A stretch of DNA of 64,000 nt from positions 2,416,054 through 2,480,053 of the forward strand of contig NW_025064880.1 in assembly GCF_019112545.1 (NCBI RefSeq), read 5' to 3'. Both the position numbers and the translations under genes were made by a program. The DNA comes from Guyanagaster necrorhizus (Eukaryota > Basidiomycota > Agaricomycetes > Agaricales > Physalacriaceae). This document shows positions 37,901 to 50,078 of this stretch, piece after piece. Under the pieces are notes generated by a model that saw nothing but the letters and a program-made list of their open reading frames with translations, was not told the DNA's origin and did not search any database. Position 1 is the stretch's first letter. Each line of letters starts with the position of its first letter.

Positions 37901-39628
37901 TCCTCATCTATTTAGGCAATAGGCTGACTAAGCTCATCATCAAGCTCAATGATAGGCTTAATCAGATTATTATCTAAATAAGTAAGAAGTAATATGAAGA
38001 GTAGAGTGCTTAGTGCTTTATATTGATAAGTTCAAGAGATCCTATTCAGTATCTGTATGATTTGATGCTATAAATATATTCATGAATTAGCTTGATTAGA
38101 TTTTGTATCTGTCAGTCTGCATATGAATAGGCAGAGATAAGAATTATTTAAAGCACCAGAATATTTAACTTAGACAAGTATTGTTATTAATTAAACTCTA
38201 TGACAATATACACACCAGAAACAGATGTCACTGTGTTTCATAACATTGCCACTTGTATATAATAACTGTCCATCAAAGTCTATAATAAGACTGATCATTT
38301 ATCTTACTCACTTTTAAACATCTGTTATTTCTGTTATGATCATTTCCAAGAGAATTGTTATATGGAAATTTTCAGTTTAACTGACTGCAAGCATGAGTTA
38401 GCTGTTTCTTTTTATATTCCACTGTGAAAAGCATATCCATAGACTGTAAGCTTATAGCTGTTTATCTGATGAAAATAACAATAAATAATTGCTAAATATT
38501 CTCTTCAAGCTGAGATATAATCTATATATTTATATATTTGAAATATGATCATTAATAAAGTGGTTAGTAGAAAAGTAAAGCTATTGAGATAAATATCTAT
38601 TATCTTAATAAAGTAAATACTATTTATATTTTCACTCTAGATATTTGTTATCATCATCACATGATCTATGGACAAATGGTATAAACTTAAAATCAACTGT
38701 ATCATACTTTGAAAAAAAAAATTTATAGTCTATAGCTATACCATTATGGTTATAGCCATAACAGTAAGATATCCAATCTCTAGTCTCTAGTCTCATCTAC
38801 TTCAGAATGTTCTTTCAAACCAATCACACAGAGAACTGAAACTATCTCATCAAAACACAAGTATATAAAATTAGAATTTTGCATGATTATAAAACAGGTT
38901 TAAAACATATGTAAAGTTCTTAGTTTCTTTTCAGCTTCTTGCTGGAGCCAGAAACATCATCCTCTGTAAATATTATTCCAAGCTTATGTTTTCAGTCTCT
39001 TTCTTCTATTGTCTTCTTTACATCTATATCTTTAATATACTCAGTTCTATAAATACTAATCAGAAAGATGTTCTACAGCCTAGCTACAGAGATGATAATA
39101 TTCTCTCTCTCACCCTCATATAACAGGGTCTTGGCTGAGATAATTATATTATAGGTTCAATTATCTTCAATTATCTAGATGTTATCATTGGTTAATACTG
39201 TATTTTAAAGATGATCAAAGAGGATCTATATCTTTCATTGCTTCAGAAAACAGCAATTAACATAGAACTGATTATTTAGACTCTTAAATAGCAGGATTCA
39301 GAATTCTTTATACTCAATTAGAATGTGCCACTGAAGAAATAACTCTCAATTGCCTCTATCTTTATGCCCATATATCTTTCTATATTTGAAATTCTTTGCC
39401 TTCACATCATCCAGTTCTTTTTTGCTATAGAACATGCAGATGAGAATCTCTATAGAGATGAGATTTTCTGGAGTGGAGCTTTATTTCATACACTATTTGT
39501 AAGTCACCTTTCAATCTCAATATAAGTTGAATGAGATTCCAAGCAAGTTTATTAAGAGTCTTGCTGTATGCTAACTCAAAAGTGATGGTAGAGAGATTGA
39601 GATCTTTTATTTTGTCTTGCTGATTGAA
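31901..39628. repeat. Long A+T-rich, CpG-free stretch, unassigned
   Basis: About 7.7 kb of strongly decayed DNA. Almost no CpG, frequent stops in all frames, and the longest open frames are only 60-72 codons (33179-33397 +, 33703-33888 -). I could not read reverse transcriptase, integrase, helicase or transposase motifs with confidence. It may include the pol region of F0 and other old insertions. Confidence 0.4.
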
Positions 39629-40109
39629 TGTTATAATTTTTCTTATTGTCTTATCTTTTATCTCAATTATTTTATCTTTGATCTTATTTTATCAGAGTAT
39701 CTATCTTATCTATAGTGCTCATCAACTAGTATAGGATGATTACTTAACTACAAAAGACAACTCATGCTATTATTCTTCAACATGCAATAAATGCTTTGCC
39801 AACAGATAATATCTTATTATTCCACACTTGACAATCAGACATTATAGCACTATAGTACAAAAATGCACAATTAGTAGGAATTATATTTATTGCATACAGA
39901 AACATATATAAGTAGCATAGCTCTTGCTGTAATAAACCAGCTTTGAGCTAAAGTTTATTTATATCACTCTTTCTCTCTTGAGCCTAACTTGTGCAGCCTT
40001 GATCAAATACTACTCAATTCACACTAAGTGGACTTTAATGTGATTGTGTAAATATGATACAGCATTAGTTTATGACATGTTTAGAGTCACATGTCAAGTG
40101 AATCTAACA
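39629..40109 (+). repeat. LTR of element F1
   Basis: 481-bp LTR with TGTTATAATTTTTC at the 5' end and TCTAACA at the 3' end. A TATATAAG-like box lies at about 39905-39912, and the self-primer AGCTTTGAGCTAA lies at 39939-39951, about 30 nt downstream, where the transcript would start. It aligns with the reverse LTRs of R over its whole length. Confidence 0.75.
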
Positions 40110-40123
40110 ATTAGCTCAAAGCT
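40110..40123 (+). promoter_or_regulatory. Primer-binding site of F1 (self-priming type)
   Basis: ATTAGCTCAAAGCT immediately follows the LTR and is the reverse complement of LTR bases 39939-39951 (13 of 14). Confidence 0.65.
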
Positions 40124-40678
40124 TCTTGTTTCTCTTTTTTTATACATGCTAGTGTGAAAGAAACTAAGTGCCATCAACCTCTGATCTCACATCTAACTTT
40201 TTCAAGCTTTTGAATGCTATTATTAGTATCTTGCTTAGGCTCTTTATTATCACCTATCTTTGCTGAGGAAATCAGTCTATCACTATGTGAGTGATTAGAT
40301 ATTATACCATCCTCTGAATCATATATAGAGTCAGATGAAATATCTTGTCCCAGTCAGCAGTCTTCTTTTTCAAATTTTTGCTGTTCTTGAGAAGCTACAT
40401 GTACTAATGACCAGCTTTATCATATCCTCCCCTTTTATGATCTCCTAGCAGAACCTTTCTGAAACACTAATAAGCTCACAAGCAGGTCTGTATCTAAAAC
40501 CATTCTTTAGCCACTTCAGAAATCTCCTAATAAAATATGAGAAGAAGCTGATCAACTCAGCAGCTTTCAGTATTCACTCTGACCTCTTTGAAACTGACTC
40601 TCTGAGGAGCAGCAGAGGTGCCATCTCAATAGAATCTCAATGCACTTCTCTCTAGTCCTAGCTGATCTTACTGACATC
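40124..40678 (+). pseudogene. F1 gag leader, left part (interrupted by R)
   Basis: Start of the F1 internal region. It encodes, with stops, the same hydrophobic segment seen in the other elements (FFKLLNAIISILLRLFIITYLC at about 40200-40265; here the ATG itself is lost) followed by NQSIT. The sequence is cut at 40678 by element R and resumes at 50079. Confidence 0.6.
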
Positions 40679-41135
40679 TGTTAAGCCTAAGTTGCATGTG
40701 ATCTAAACACATGATAAAATGACACTGTATTGAGTTTATACAGTCATATCAGAGCCCACTGATTGTGCTATGCAGGTGCTACATTTCAAGACCAATAATA
40801 GACTAGGCTTGAGAGGAGATAGTATAAAATAAACTTTAGCTCAAAGCTGAGTATCTACAGCAAGAACTATGCTACTTATATACAGTTCACCTAAAGATAA
40901 ATATAGTCTTGCTAATTATATAATCCTGCACTATGATATCCATTGCCATTGATTGTTGAGAGTGAAACAATAGAGTATTATCTGTTAATAAGATGCTTAT
41001 AACCATCTGAAGAACAATAGTGTAGATTACTTATTATAATTGTGTAACTGTCTCATGTCTGTCTGTTAAGTGCTTGAGATCAGATAGACACCTTAATAAG
41101 ATAAAATAAGATAAAAGATAAAGAAAATCATAATA
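40679..41135 (-). repeat. 3' LTR of element R
   Basis: 457 bp, beginning TGTTAAGCCTAAG on the plus strand (the complement of the LTR end CTTAACA) and ending in a decayed AATCATAATA (the complement of the LTR start). It contains the reversed self-primer TTAGCTCAAAGCT at about 40836-40848 and a reversed TATATAAG box nearby. Confidence 0.75.
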
Positions 41136-41204
41136 TTACTTTCTCTCTTAAGATCATCATTCTAATGGATCATTCTAAAGAGAGTTGATAGTTGTGAATG
41201 ATAT

Positions 41205-42480
41205 TGTCAGCATTCATATGCTGTTCATTGATCCATTAGTTGGATTCAGAGCCATATTTCTTTCAGCTGATAAGATAATCAATGGTGGTATGTGTATTAT
41301 CATTATGGGCTCTGACTTTGTATAGCTTATGATATAGGATTTTGTTCACTTTATAATACTCTTTATCTTCAATTAGGACAGGTTCAGATAGAGGCAGTTT
41401 TTTTTGATTAGAAAAGGCAGAGGCAATATATGGTATGAGAAGTGATTCATTAAAGATGAAGTGGACATGCTAGATATCAGAAAGTTGAAGATGATAGGCA
41501 GAGATGCCAATCTTAGTGAGAATGAAGAAGGAGCTGGTGCACTTGTTGGCCAGTTTATGTTTGAGTCAAAAGAGATGTAGATTGATAGTGTCTAATCAAA
41601 TCTTGTCACTGACCAAATATTCACAGGCTGGGTGATGGTGTTTGTCATACTGGATCTTCATAGTGGAGGCAGCTTTTTCAAGAGTAATGTGGGTTTTATT
41701 ATGAATGGTGAATATCAGAGTGGTGAAGTCAGAAGACACTGGGGTTGAAATGTGATGGCAGTCTAACATAGTAATGCAGAAATGTTGTCTGTGATTTATA
41801 AAGAATGAGGTTTTACCTGTAGCAGAGTGTACTTGATTGTTGTGTTGAAATACCATCAGTGCAAGCCATTCTGTCTAGTCATCCTGTCTATAGTTGATGA
41901 ACATTCTCAAATATTTTTCTATTTCCTAATTAACTTACTCTATCTGTTCATCTGTCTGTGGATGATAAACTATGGAGACATTGCTTCTGATGTTTAGAAG
42001 TCAGTATAGATCATCTAGGAATTTGGATATGAATTGCAGACCACAGTTAGAAATGACTACTTGAGGCATTTTATGCTTCATATAAACTTTATAATAAAGG
42101 ATTTTGGCCCATCCTTCTGAGGTTAATTCTGTGGAGCATATGACTAGAATGATTGCTTTAGATAATTGGTCTACTATTGTGATAATAGCATTGTAATTGT
42201 TGCAGTCAGATAATCCAGTGATCATGTTGACTAAGATATGTGTCTATAGCTCTGTTGGTATCTCATTAGAGTGTAATAGGGCAGTCTATATCTGTGTCAT
42301 CAATTTGGACTGCTGACAAGTCTCACACTCTTTAATATGTTTTAACATCCTGCATCATCTTCAGCCACCAGTATTCTTTCAGGACAAGCTTCTTTATCTT
42401 TATAATCTCTGAATATCCTGCTATGACATGGTCATAGTGTATGATGATGATTTCCCCTCAAAAAGTGTGATCTCAGAGAA
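41205..42480 (-). pseudogene. Integrase with C-terminal chromodomain (element R)
   Basis: Order on the minus strand: remnants of the zinc-binding region (KECETCQQSK, about 42340), then the catalytic core with MITGLSDCNNYNAIITIVDQLSKA (first Asp), VVISNCGLQFISKFLDDLY (second Asp changed to Asn) and YHPQTDEQIE (Glu region). After LIFTIHNKTHITLEKAA comes a chromodomain at about 41370-41205: EYYKVNKILYHKLYKVR, TTIDYLIS, KKYGSESN, WINEQHMNAD. The chromodomain, which in chromoviruses steers insertion into heterochromatin, identifies the clade. Several stops. Confidence 0.82.
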
Positions 42481-42679
42481 TGTATATTCATCCATCATAA
42501 TAAATGAGATTATTGATCTTCATCATTTCTTGTTGTGATTGACCAAGGGGGCAATGCATTAATTCCATAGGCTCATTTGCCTTGTGGCACTCTTGATCTG
42601 TTCATGGATCTCTTTCTCTGTTAGTATGATCATAGCTCTAAAGTGTTCAGACTTCAACAGGATTACTCTATTATTGTCT

Positions 42680-43990
42680 TCTGCTCCTTGATCATGATCC
42701 ACCCATCAGCTCAGCAGGTCAGCCTTCTTGTTAGTGGTTCTGGCCTTGTGATATAGCATATACTGGTATTCTAAGAGTTTGGTGACCCAATGAGTCTGTC
42801 ATCAATTCAACTTCTAGAGGGATCAGAAGTATTGAAGATTTTGGTGATCAGTCCAGACCTCAAAGATTTGCAATGCTCCAATCAAGTAGTGCCTCCACTC
42901 TGTGAGTGCAAGCATGATTCCCAGTAGCTCTTTATTATAAATCTCATAGTTGCATTCAGTAATAGTTAGCATCTTAGAAAGAAAAGCAACTGGTTGCCAC
43001 TTTCTATCCTGCTCCTGTGATAATACTGTGCCTATTGCTCTCTTACTCAAATCAGCCTCCACTCAGAATCATTCTAAGTCTGTCAGTACCACCAACAGCA
43101 CATCTTTGGCCAGGTGTCATTTTAGATCTTCAAATGCTAACTGCTGTCCATGTTCCCATGTCCAGAGTACATTGCTTATGAGCTGGTCATTATTCTAGCA
43201 ACCTTGCTTTAGTCCTGAATAAAACAGCAATAGAAGTTTGTAAATCTGAGAAACAACTGCAACTTTTTCTTTGATGGTCCTGGCCATTCCATCACTCTTG
43301 CTACCTTTACTGAGTCCATCCTGATGCTTCCTTCACTGATGATTACTCTGAGGTATTCAGTTTCCAATACCTCAAACTCACACTTCTTAGCTTTGAGGAA
43401 TAGTTTATACTTTCTCATCAGAGCCAGCACTTGTTATACTAGATGTTAGTGTTTATCCTGACTTTTGGACATGATAAGAATATCATTAAGATAAATGATG
43501 ACCTTCCTGGTGGCAATGAGATTCTTGAATATGCCATTTATCATTCACTGGAAGATTGCTGAGGAGCTGGTTATTCTGAAGAACATAACTGTGGGCTTAA
43601 AGAGGCCTCAGTTAGTTCTGGATGCTGCCTTCCATTCATTCTTCTTTTTGATTCTGATGTTGTTATATTTCTATTGTATGTCAAGTTTAGAATAGAATCA
43701 CACTTCTTGTAACTTGTCCATGAGCTTGGATATCAGTGGCAGTGGATATCAGTTTTTGATCATCATCTCATTGAGTTTCCAATAGTCTTAGATCAGATGC
43801 AACTTCTTATCCTTCTTTTTGACAAAGAAGAAGAGGGATGCCATGGAGGACTTTGATAGTCAGATCTGTCCACTAGACAAGTTCTCATCTAGAAACTTGT
43901 CAAGTTTCTGCTGTTTCAGCTGACTGAGAGGATATACTTTGCAGTCAAGATTTGCATTGGCATTTGGAATTAACTTGATCATGTGATCTT
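42680..43990 (-). pseudogene. Reverse transcriptase and RNase H (element R)
   Basis: Reverse transcriptase blocks include MASLFFFVKKKDKKLHLI, DYWKLNEMMIKN, YPLPLISKLMDKL, SKLDIQ, YNNIRIKKKNEWKAAS, TVMFF, and IIYLNDILIMSKSQDKH at about 43490-43440, where the YxDD box has become YLND. RNase H follows: EADLSKRAIGTVLSQ, KWQPVAFLSKMLT, NYEIYNKELLGIMLALTEWRHYL and VWTDHQNLQYF (43062-42823). The order PR-RT-RH-IN is that of Ty3/Gypsy. Stops and the lost Asp show it is inactive. Confidence 0.85.
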
Positions 43991-44276
43991 AAGATTTCAG
44001 CTCTGATAACTTGTCAAAGTTTTCTTTGTCAAACAGATTCCAAAAGTTGTATGCCCACTCAGGCACCATTTCCTCAAACATCTTGGCTTCTTTTTCTGCA
44101 TTGGACTTGGCAGCCAAGTCATTGGCATGATACACTGTCTGAATGTGAATTGCTCATTCTATGTTGATAGTGAGGATTGTTTTGCTATCTTCCATCTCTT
44201 TGTCTTATCAGTCTTCTGGATTCTCATTTGGTAGTTCAAAGAGCATCTTGCAACATTGATAGCAGATGAAGATGAT

Positions 44277-44567
44277 TCACCTGGTCTTCCAGTTGACTAG
44301 TGGGTTGTGGAAAAGAAGCCAGTCTTGCCCAAGAAAGATCTCCTTTGTTTTGAGATCAGTGATAGCTAGGTTGATTTGCTCAGCATAATCTCCAATAGTC
44401 AGATAGAGTTCAAGAAACTCAATAATTGAATCAGCTTGATTTTTAGTCCTATCCACATTATAGACTGAGATAGAGGCTGCAGTGGCTTGTGTTGGAAGAT
44501 TGTGATTGGCAATGAAAGCATAGTTGATAGAGCTCTCTATATAGCTACTGTCAATCAGAGCTGTCAC
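44277..44567 (-). pseudogene. Retropepsin-like protease (element R)
   Basis: A 96-codon open piece: ALIDSSYIESSINYAFIANHNLP, ending FLGQDWLLFHNPLVNWKTR. The active-site DSG seen in F4 reads DSS here. It aligns with F3 (ALIDSGCMGSSINRAFVAKHQLP, then FLGHDWLIRHNPLINWKTR). Confidence 0.8.
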
Positions 44568-44989
44568 AGCATGTGTGATTCTTATGGTAAGAGTCTCAAT
44601 CTGAGCCTTGATGGTTAAGTCTCTTCTGATGGCCTTCTGCCTTTGGATATACTTTTTTGATCCTCATAATTCATTAAGCCACTCTAAGACTCAGCATCTT
44701 TCTGCCTTCTTTATTCCTTTGATCATCTCATTGATTACTTCTTCAGCTCTGGTTTTATATATCTAATTCTTAAGCATGGCCTTTGCTTCTTCTTCTGTTC
44801 TGGCATTTTTGATGGCTTGCTATGTCCATTTAATGTTGAATGGTTTTAACCAGCTAATGAGGGTCATTCCCTCTATTTGACCTATAGGCAATTAAGTCTT
44901 GGCTTCTGATTCTAATGATGGTATCATAATAGTAGTGAAAGAGGGTATATTTGAATGCATGGATAATTTACTCATAAGTACAGAAGTAT

Positions 44990-47000
44990 CATAAGTCCCA
45001 CCAGCAGCTATGTGTGATACACTATTAAGTTCTTTGGCTGATTGAATAGAATCACTCACTTATCAGCCTCATCTTTTACCTCCTCAATCTTCATATCTTT
45101 TCTGTTCTCTTCCAGTATATCAGCTTCTTTCTACAACTCAGTGATCTAAGCTTATATATCTTCTCAGATTTGCTTTTTCTTTGGGCAGTTTCTTGATAGG
45201 TGTCTCTTCTCCCTGCAGTTGAAGCACTTTCCCTTCTTCTTCATCTGATCAATATCCATAGGCTTCCTCTGCCCCATATATATTATGCCAATTCTAGTCT
45301 TCTGCATGATATAGGTGGTCATAGAACAAGACTTGATGGAGGATAGTGATTTATTAGATTTATTTAGATGATTAGGCTTTCAATTGTTCTGCTGATAGAT
45401 GTTTATTGCCTTCTGCTGTTGTTCTTTCTTGTTTATGATGGTGACTCAGTCTTTTCACTCCTTATACTTCTTTGGAATATTGACACTAATGTCAGAGATG
45501 ATTTTCATATAGAAAGCTGGTACTCTGAGCTTCAGGCTTTTGATCATGTGTCTGTCTTTGTCTATATCATCCAGGAGTCTAGCAAGTTTAGCAAGTCATT
45601 CCAGTTTATTGAAGTACTCATTGGCAGTCTTGTCATCCATCTGTAATTCCTTCATCTTGTTCTTGTGGACTTCTTGTATGGTGGAGTCAGTGAACTTATC
45701 ATGCACCATCTTCTTGAAGATGTCCTAAGATGGCAGTTGATGCTGCCTTCTGATCATAGAATAGAAGTCTGTGCTCTGCAGGGTCTATCAGGTCTTCACT
45801 TTATTCTCATAGTAAGAGGCAGCAAAAGTAACCCAGTAGATGTCAGCTGTCATGTAAGTGAAGTACACCTCAAACTACTGCTCACAATCAATGAGAAAGT
45901 GATCAATATTATCAGAGAGCCTCTTGAAAGGGTAGGGTTTTTGTATAAGGTCAGATTTACACTGGATAAGGATGGTGTCAGAAGTCAGGGTATTCATCAG
46001 GTTTGGGTATTTGTTGAAGGATGAGTGTTTCTATATCTTAGGTGATCCAGAGAATAAGTAGAGGGTGTTATTGTCTGCAATCAGGCTTTCTGCCAGTCTG
46101 AGGCTTTTCTTCCTTATGATTTGTCCATTGATGATCATAAAATCTAATCTCTGCATATCAGGGTCATCCTGGTTTCTTTTGGCTTGGTTGCTTATCTGGC
46201 TTCATCAGCAGATAGTTGTTCTGCTAATAGCTGACTTCTTTTTGCCTTCTAGGAGTATCAGGCTGAAATCAGGATGTTGGCCTGATGAGGTCAGGGTTGA
46301 GATGTTCATATAGATATAGATTGAATAGAGAGTGCTGTGTATATGGCTTATTAGGGTTGAATCAGCAGCATGTTTAGCATAGGCCAGAGTTTGTATTTTG
46401 ACTTATATGATGGTAGAGTCACCATAGCCCATTCAAGGTATGTCTGATTATACAAATAGATGGCCTGTTCAGTGGCCATATACTGTAAAGTGTCAATTCT
46501 TTTAGTGTTATCTGCATATAAATACTTGATGCCTAATAGGGTTATTGCCCAGATCATATCTGTTTTGATTATGGTTACTATATTCCGGAACATCTGTTTA
46601 AAGTCTTCTTTCTGCTCCTGATGTATTTTCTCCATAATTTCTTCTGTCTATTCTTTTGAGTCAGCTGTGCCTTGAAGAACAGATAGAGCAGATATTAGAA
46701 GATCTCCAACTGCTTTCATTGTTGCTAGAGAATCTTCCAGATCAGTTGGACTCAGTTTGAGGAGGAGGCTGTTGTCAGGTTTAAGAGGGTCCAGCAACTG
46801 GTGGCTGGGTTCCTTCATTGGGTATTCCTGCTGTCTCCTCTAATCACTGGCAATAGAGGCAGACTTGGTGGATGAATTCATTATTATTGAGAAATAGTCT
46901 AGCAACTCTTCCTCTGAGAAGTTGTCAGATCATGTCATTAGTAATGTTGACAAGTCTGCTGCATGTCCAAGCATGTAATTTTGTAAATTATAACAATACA
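44990..47000 (-). pseudogene. Gag of element R
   Basis: Contains, right to left, PNEGTQPPVAGPS near 46800, RIDTLQYMATEQAIYLYNQTYLEW near 46470 (compare EEILQYATMEQAIFNFNQRF in F4), the capsid-like core, and a CCHC zinc knuckle GKCFNCREKRHLSRNCP at about 45230-45180. The CCHC spacing is intact although the frame is interrupted many times. Confidence 0.75.
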
Positions 47001-47712
47001 TTGGCTGTATCACAGTCTACTATGCATGCAATAAAGAATATGACTAAAGTGCAATGAAATGGGACTTGTGTGACAGCTGGCTTGAGTGACAATAGGTGGA
47101 GGGCATGGCCTAGCAGTAGAATGATACCAGAGGGGGTCAGACTGTGCATGAGGTCCTAGCACTTGATACTAATTGTGCTAATACAAGTACAGAAAGACCT
47201 ACTAAAAATAAAGAGTATATCATCAAAATACAATCAGGGCTTTGCACATGACTTCACATCATATTGATCAATGATACATAGGTATTAAATTGCCAAGGAA
47301 CATATTCTACAACAGAGCATTGATGCACAATAAGACAAACCCAAATATTAGAGTAATTGACTAAGAAATAAGAAGATTTGATGAAAGAAATGACCAGAAA
47401 TGATTCTAAGAGTCTAGAATGACTTCTGTGCATGAATTAATTGCCTTGAGAAGATAAGAAAGTGAAGAAATCAGTGGCCAGGCCACTTACAGAGATAACT
47501 GGTGTCAAGTTGCATAGAAAAAAAAGGCAGTTCTGATCTGGAGCAGAATATGCATGTCAGACTGCAATATATGCACAAATGATATGTCAGAAACTCTGAA
47601 ACAGAGTTTTATGCTTTGAAACTACTATATTTGATGTCACTTAGTAAGTGCAGTAGTAAACTATTTAAGTACTGCATTATAAGAGTAGTAGTCAAGTTTC
47701 TGATCCCCTATA

Positions 47713-48580
47713 GTTACAGTGTATTGGGCACAAAGACCTTGCACTCCAAATCTGAGTTTATGTTTAACTTCAGGTGAGAGAATAAACCTATTATTGATAT
47801 CATTAAGGGAGATTTAAGAACTGTGTGATGCATAGAAGCTTGCAAGAGACTCTAATTTGATTTGATAAGAGGTTTTGAATTGTGCTCTAGCCTGAGAATA
47901 AGAGAGCAGTGTCTGAAGAGCACTATCTTGAGTTTTTGAGGTGTTTATGATGTGAGACACTACAGGTGGCAAAGATTCAAACTCTTTGGCCTATAGACAG
48001 GATTATTTGTGATATTTCCATAGATCAGCAGAAGTTTAAACTCTTTGGGTCTGTCAGATGGCATTTATTGTATTTTTGTGTCTCTGGATCACATAGGTTT
48101 GAATCCTGTAGATCTATAATTGGTTTGAAAACTCATGCACAGAGTTTTGAACTCTTTAGCACTTGTGGACATGTTTGTGATTGGTTTCTACTTAGAGCAT
48201 GAAGCTTTGAGTCATGTATTGTATATGTTAGGGATTTTAAGTTGATCTGAGCTGTGCTTGAGACCTTTGAGAGTTTTGTGAGATTGCTTTGATATATTGT
48301 ATTGAGCTACAGTACCTTTTGCCTTGAGACATAACAACATTTGTTGCTATCTCTTGTTTTTATCAATGAAAAGCTTTGAGACTTAGAGAGATCTGAGACA
48401 GTTATACTTATATTATTGCTATTTGCATGCAGTGGAATCATTTGAAAAACCAATTGTACTTGCTATAACTACTCTATTGAATTATAATCCCTCCATAAAC
48501 TAAGAAATGTTGTGTGTATATTAGTGTGATTGTGATCAGTGGATATCACTCTGCTGCATCCATTTTCACCTTGCACACAT
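47713..48580 (+). repeat. Repeat X, copy 1 (inserted in element R)
   Basis: About 870 bp, the inverted counterpart of 54060-54937. From TGTATTGGGCAC (47720) to about TTTCACCTTGCACA (48577). It interrupts the gag leader of R. The interior holds four related units about 50-63 nt apart (starting near 47974, 48026, 48089 and 48141) with the core GGTTTGAATCC or GTTTAAACTCTTTGG. It is possibly an LTR of another element family; ends and class are not certain. The adjoining 47000-47713 has no gag similarity and may belong to the same insertion. Confidence 0.6.
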
Positions 48581-48599
48581 GCAAAATCACTTCAACATA

Positions 48600-49595
48600 G
48601 GCTGGTTTGAGCAGTCTGATCCTGCAGGCAGATAGGAAGATACTAAGATCTGTGCTAGAGGATAGTGTGGCTGCCTGCTGATTTCTATAAATAGATTTAT
48701 TCTAGTCAGATTCTTCATAGAGGGTATGAATCCTGAGCCAGGATTTGAGGCTGGAGTTGGAGTTGGATTCTGCTTTTTGCTCCCAGCAGTTTTAAAGCTC
48801 AGCCACTATTTCTCTATTGTAGGTCTCAATGCACTCCTGAGATTCTTCTGTGCTGGTGAAGTCTGCTTCTCAGAAGCCTTGCCAGTATTGTTCTATAACT
48901 TCAATGATGTACTGGTGTATCTGGTCACTCCCAAGATCAGCATTGAGAGAAAGTTTTGAGTCAAAAGTTTTAGTATCACCTGCAGTCTCAGCAGATTGAT
49001 AAGCTGTGTCCAAGGTTAGAGCCAGTTCAATGAGAGAAGTAATGGAGTCTCCATTATGGCTTCTAGTTCTGCACTCAGAGGGAGAAGTAGAAGCATTAGA
49101 AGAAGGCAATGCATCAAAAAAGTCATTAAAGAGATTGTTGGTAAGTCTGATCAGGACTGGAGAGAAGTGCATTGGAATTTGATTGAAGCAGCACCAGCCC
49201 TACTCCACTGAGAGGCTGTCTCAGAGGACCACTCCTAGTGGATGTTGGTGGATTGTTTCTGTTTTCTGAAAAGGTTCCAAAAGTGAGAGGTCTTCTGATA
49301 CAGACTCTTATGGGAGCTTGTCAGAGTTTCAGTCAGATTCAGAAGGAAGAGTATGGAAGGAGAGGATAGGGAAGATATTGTGGTGGATTCAGTATGAAGT
49401 TCTGAGGGATTGGTAGTATCAGACTATCCATGTGATAATAGACTGATTTTTTTAGCAGAGATAAATGATTATAAAAAGTCTAAGCAGAGTGCTGATAACA
49501 GTGCTCAAGAGCTTAAAGAAGTTGGCAGTAATATTGGTTGTTGATAGCATTCAGTTTCCTTTGCCACTAGTGTATATAAGAAAAGAGAAGCAAAA
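48600..49595 (-). pseudogene. Gag-leader ORF of element R
   Basis: Internal region directly after the primer site. A 100-codon open frame at 49172-48870 (LFNDFFDALPSS, GDSITSLIELALTLDTAYQSAETA) matches the gag-overlapping frame of F2 (LFNNFFNDTPSD, QDSFDATWVAP). The conserved hydrophobic N-terminus should lie at about 49500 but is too decayed to read. Confidence 0.5.
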
Positions 49596-49609
49596 AGCTT
49601 TAAGCTAAT
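49596..49609 (-). promoter_or_regulatory. Primer-binding site of element R
   Basis: On the minus strand ATTAGCTTAAAGCT follows the 5' LTR. It pairs with the LTR block AGCTTTGAGTTAA (minus strand, within 49760-49775) with two transition mismatches, as expected after decay. Confidence 0.55.
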
Positions 49610-50078
49610 TATTAAGCTTAAGTTGCATATGACCTAAACATATGATAAACTGATACTGTATCAAGTTCATACAGTCACATCAGAGTCCACTGATTATGCT
49701 ATACAGATGCTGTGCTTTAAGGCCAATGACAGATTAGGCTTGAGAGAAGATGATATAAAATAAACTTTAACTCAAAGCTGGATATCTATATCCAGAGCTA
49801 TGCTATTTATATATAGTTTGCCTAAAGATAAATATAGTCTTGCTAATTGTATGGTTCTGCACTATGGTATCTATTGCCTTTAGTCATTGAGAGTGGAACA
49901 ATAGAGTATTATCTATTAATAAGGTGCTTATAACTGTCTGAAGAATAATAGTGTGGATTACCTATTGTGATTGTATAACTGTTCCATGCCTGTCTGTTAA
50001 GAGCTTGAGATCAGATAGACATCTTGATAAGATAAGAGATAAGATAAAATAAGATAAAAGATAAGAAAAATTATAACA
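49610..50078 (-). repeat. 5' LTR of element R
   Basis: 469 bp; on the minus strand it starts TGTTATAATTTTTC and ends CTTAATA (decayed CTTAACA). It aligns with the 3' LTR at 40679-41135; the many differences between them are mostly transitions. Confidence 0.75.

Larger units (their letters stand above)
40679..50078 (-). mobile_element. Element R: near full-length Ty3/Gypsy chromovirus, reverse orientation
   Basis: A 9.4-kb element with LTRs at both ends, reading right to left: 5' LTR 50078-49610, primer site, gag leader, gag, protease, reverse transcriptase, RNase H, integrase, chromodomain, 3' LTR 41135-40679. It is flanked by ACATC (40674-40678) and ACATT (50079-50083), a 5-bp target duplication with one C to T change, so it inserted into F1. 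It carries its own insertion, the X repeat and neighbouring non-gag DNA, at about 47000-48580. CpG is nearly absent and every coding domain has stops; the element is dead. Confidence 0.85.

Noticed and set aside
48085..48110. tRNA-like T-arm GGTTTGAATCCTG
   Set aside because: No acceptor stem, D-arm or anticodon arm at the right distance; it is one of four repeated units in repeat X.
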